Assembly: GCF_000805385.1 (NCBI RefSeq)
Contig: NZ_JTJW01000010.1
Location: forward strand, 496,001 to 560,000
Source: Mycolicibacterium setense
GTDB lineage: Bacteria; Actinomycetota; Actinomycetes; Mycobacteriales; Mycobacteriaceae
Direction: 5' to 3'
DNA length: 64,000 nucleotides
The notes under the pieces are model-generated. The model worked only from the letters and a program-made list of their open reading frames with translations, was not told where the DNA came from and did no database searches. This document shows positions 62,411 through 64,000 of this stretch, one piece after another. The position numbers and the translations under genes are program-made. Each line of letters begins with the position of its first letter. The stretch's first letter is position 1.

Positions 62411-62514
62411 CCGTTAGGATGGCTCATGCTTACCACCCCCGCCCTTCGACGGTCAAGGTTCTCTGACAGCCGGAAACATCCTTTGTCGGGCAATGATTTT
62501 CGGAGGCTGGGCTG

Positions 62515-63108
62515 ATGGCGGCGGCACGCGCGGTCAAGGACAAGGACGCGGGCACCCGCAAGCGCCTCATCGAGGCGACCGCCCAGGTGATTCGCGATGA
62601 GGGCTACGCCGCGGCCACCACCCGGCGCATCGCAGCCGTGGCCGGGGTGCGTTCGGCGCTGGTCTATTACTACTTCGACACCCTCGACGATCTGTTCATC
62701 TCGGTGCTGCGCAGCGGCGCCGACGCCGCCCTCGCGCGATTGCGCGAGGCCATCACCACCGACGATCCGCTGCGCGCCCTGTGGCTGATCAACTCCGACT
62801 CGCGGGTGACGGGGCTGAACACCGAGTTCATGGCGCTGGCCAACCATCGCAAGGCAATTGGTGCCGAACTCAAGACATACTCCGAGCGGGTCCGCGACAT
62901 CGAAGCCACGGCCATGGCCGGGGTGCTGCGCGCCCACGGCGTCGATATGGAGGAGTTTCCGCCGGTGGTGATGTCGATGCTGCTCACCCAGTCCGCCCGC
63001 AGCCTGTGCAACGAAGAGGCGGTCGGCGTGACCGAGGGCCACGCCGAGTTCCGCGCCTTCGTCGAACGGTTCCTGCGCCGATTCGGCACCGGCCAGGCGG
63101 CTACTTGA
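62515..63108 (+). CDS. TetR-family regulator of the P450/SDR unit
   Basis: 197 residues. Helix-turn-helix ATTRRIAAVAGVRSALVYYYFDTLDDLF near 36 (RRIAAVAGVRSALVYYYF). It is divergent from ferredoxin-P450 and its 3' end overlaps the convergent SDR by eight bases. Its likely operators are the TTTGATCARTCGATCAAA palindromes at 62393 and 63958, which would place P450, ferredoxin, SDR and itself in one local regulon. Ligand unknown. Confidence 0.88.
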   Translation: MAAARAVKDKDAGTRKRLIEATAQVIRDEGYAAATTRRIAAVAGVRSALVYYYFDTLDDLFISVLRSGADAALARLREAITTDDPLRALWLINSDSRVTGLNTEFMALANHRKAIGAELKTYSERVRDIEATAMAGVLRAHGVDMEEFPPVVMSMLLTQSARSLCNEEAVGVTEGHAEFRAFVERFLRRFGTGQAAT

Positions 63109-63940
63109 GCATGCTGCCGGCGTCCACGGTGACCGGCAGGCCGGTGATGTAGCGGGCCTCGTCAGAAGCCAGGAACAGCACCGCGTTGCTGATGTCGACA
63201 GGCTCGACCCAGCCGACCGGAAGCACGTGCATCAGCTGGGCAACAACGGCCATATCGTCGGGGCCCGGGTTCTCCAGGTCGGGACGGAACAACTTCATCG
63301 TGCCCTCGTTCATGAACATCGGGGTGTTCACGTTCGTCGGGCACACCGCGTTCACCCGGATCGAGTGCTGACCCAACTCCACGGCAAAGCTGCGCATCAG
63401 GCCGATGACCCCGTGCTTGGCCGCGATGTAGTGGCCGGTGTGCGGGTAGGCCTTGAGCCCGCCGACCGAGCTGGTGAGGATGATCGATCCGCCCCGGCCG
63501 CCGGAAATCAGATGGGGCACCGCGGCTTTCACGGTCTTCCAGACACCCGACAGGTTGACGCCGATCATGTCGTCCCAGTCGGATTCCTTGGTCTCGTGCA
63601 GCACGTCGCCGCCGTTGCCGATACCGGCGTTGGCCGCCACGATGTCGAGGCGGCCCAGCTGCTCGACACCGCTGTCGACCGCGGCCTTGAGCGCATCGAA
63701 GTCCCGCACATCGAGTTCCGCCGTGACGATCCGCCGATTCAGTCCCTTGACCAGATCAGCCGTCTCCGCCAGATCGTCCGGGGTCGACGCCGGGATCGCA
63801 CTGGTATCGGTGATCGGGCTGCAGACGTCGACGGCGATGATGTCGGCACCCTCTTGCGCCAATCGCAGCGCATGGCTGCGCCCCTGTCCGCGTGCCGCCC
63901 CGGTAACGAGGGCTACCTTGCCCTCGACTCTGCCTGCCAT
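63101..63940 (-). CDS. Mycofactocin-type short-chain dehydrogenase
   Basis: 279 residues. GKVALVTGAARGQGRSHALRLAQEGAD (in parts: TGAARGQGRSHALRLAQ), AVDVCSPITD and the STPDDLAETADLVKGLNRR insertion mark a mycofactocin-coupled SDR. ANAGIGNGGD, LTSSVGG and YIAAKHG complete the active site. Of the ATGs at 63946 and 63940 the second has GGAAGG at suitable spacing. A palindrome identical but for one base to that of the P450 promoter lies 18 bp upstream. It probably oxidises the alcohol formed by the P450. Confidence 0.88.
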   Translation of the reverse strand: MAGRVEGKVALVTGAARGQGRSHALRLAQEGADIIAVDVCSPITDTSAIPASTPDDLAETADLVKGLNRRIVTAELDVRDFDALKAAVDSGVEQLGRLDIVAANAGIGNGGDVLHETKESDWDDMIGVNLSGVWKTVKAAVPHLISGGRGGSIILTSSVGGLKAYPHTGHYIAAKHGVIGLMRSFAVELGQHSIRVNAVCPTNVNTPMFMNEGTMKLFRPDLENPGPDDMAVVAQLMHVLPVGWVEPVDISNAVLFLASDEARYITGLPVTVDAGSMLK

Positions 63941-63957
63941 GGCCATCCTTCCGATGA

Positions 63958-63975
63958 TTTGATCAGTCGATCAAA
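63958..63975. promoter_or_regulatory. TetR operator, SDR promoter
   Basis: TTTGATCAGTCGATCAAA followed by CCGTTA; 7-4-7 palindrome, one base different from the site at 62393. Placed to control the leftward SDR gene, and perhaps a gene beyond the window. Confidence 0.8.
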
Positions 63976-64000
63976 CCGTTACATTTGGCAGCGGCGTTGT

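Overview
The window is chromosomal DNA from a mycobacterium, most likely a rapid grower (Mycolicibacterium type). The evidence is high G+C throughout, heavy use of GTG starts and ATGA/GTGA gene overlaps, and a PPE68-like ESX substrate. It also has F420/deazaflavin-type and mycofactocin-type oxidoreductases, and a steroid-degradation cluster in the same gene order as M. tuberculosis Rv3540c-Rv3565. No tRNA, rRNA, insertion sequence, phage gene or CRISPR array was seen.

About 1-42.4 kb is the distal sterol cluster. Leftward from 7.3 kb runs cyp125-chsE1-chsE2-chsH2-chsH1-ltp2 (side-chain oxidation and removal). Rightward run fadA5, a small unknown gene and a Ddn-like nitroreductase. A KstR-type operator pair lies between the two arms. 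Rings C and D and the propionate arm are handled by genes bearing three perfect KstR2-type palindromes (16.1, 29.3 and 36.5 kb): two SDRs, echA20-ipdABC, fadA6-kstR2, ipdF-fadE30 and fadD3-fadE31-fadE32-fadE33, followed by aspB.

This cluster is interrupted by blocks that the M. tuberculosis order does not predict. They are three tandem secreted histidine phosphatases with long C-terminal tails (9.7-14.3 kb), a methyltransferase plus a full narGHJI respiratory nitrate reductase (19.8-27.5 kb), an AmiS/UreI-like channel with a cysteine hydrolase (29.4-30.9 kb), and a DUF4173 membrane protein with a two-component system (30.9-34.2 kb). The two-component genes carry a 32-bp tandem duplication over the kinase start.

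About 42.5-64 kb is accessory catabolism in small, separately regulated units. (i) MFS transporter, 3-hydroxybutyrate dehydrogenase and acetoacetyl-CoA synthetase, divergent from a LysR regulator. (ii) An alpha/beta hydrolase, then a TetR regulator divergent from an SDR-SDR-CMD-ALDH operon with paired palindromic operators. (iii) A DeoR regulator, APC permease, FGGY kinase and two FAD oxidoreductases, one with a BFD-type [2Fe-2S] tail; this looks like uptake, phosphorylation and oxidation of an unidentified polyol or amino-alcohol. (iv) A fourth histidine phosphatase, a P450 with its ferredoxin, a TetR regulator and a mycofactocin-type SDR, tied together by two near-identical 18-bp palindromes.

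The candidates I consider least described are the tailed histidine-phosphatase family, the DeoR/APC/FGGY operon and the TetR/P450/SDR regulon. All functional statements rest on motif and family recognition by eye; no database search was run.
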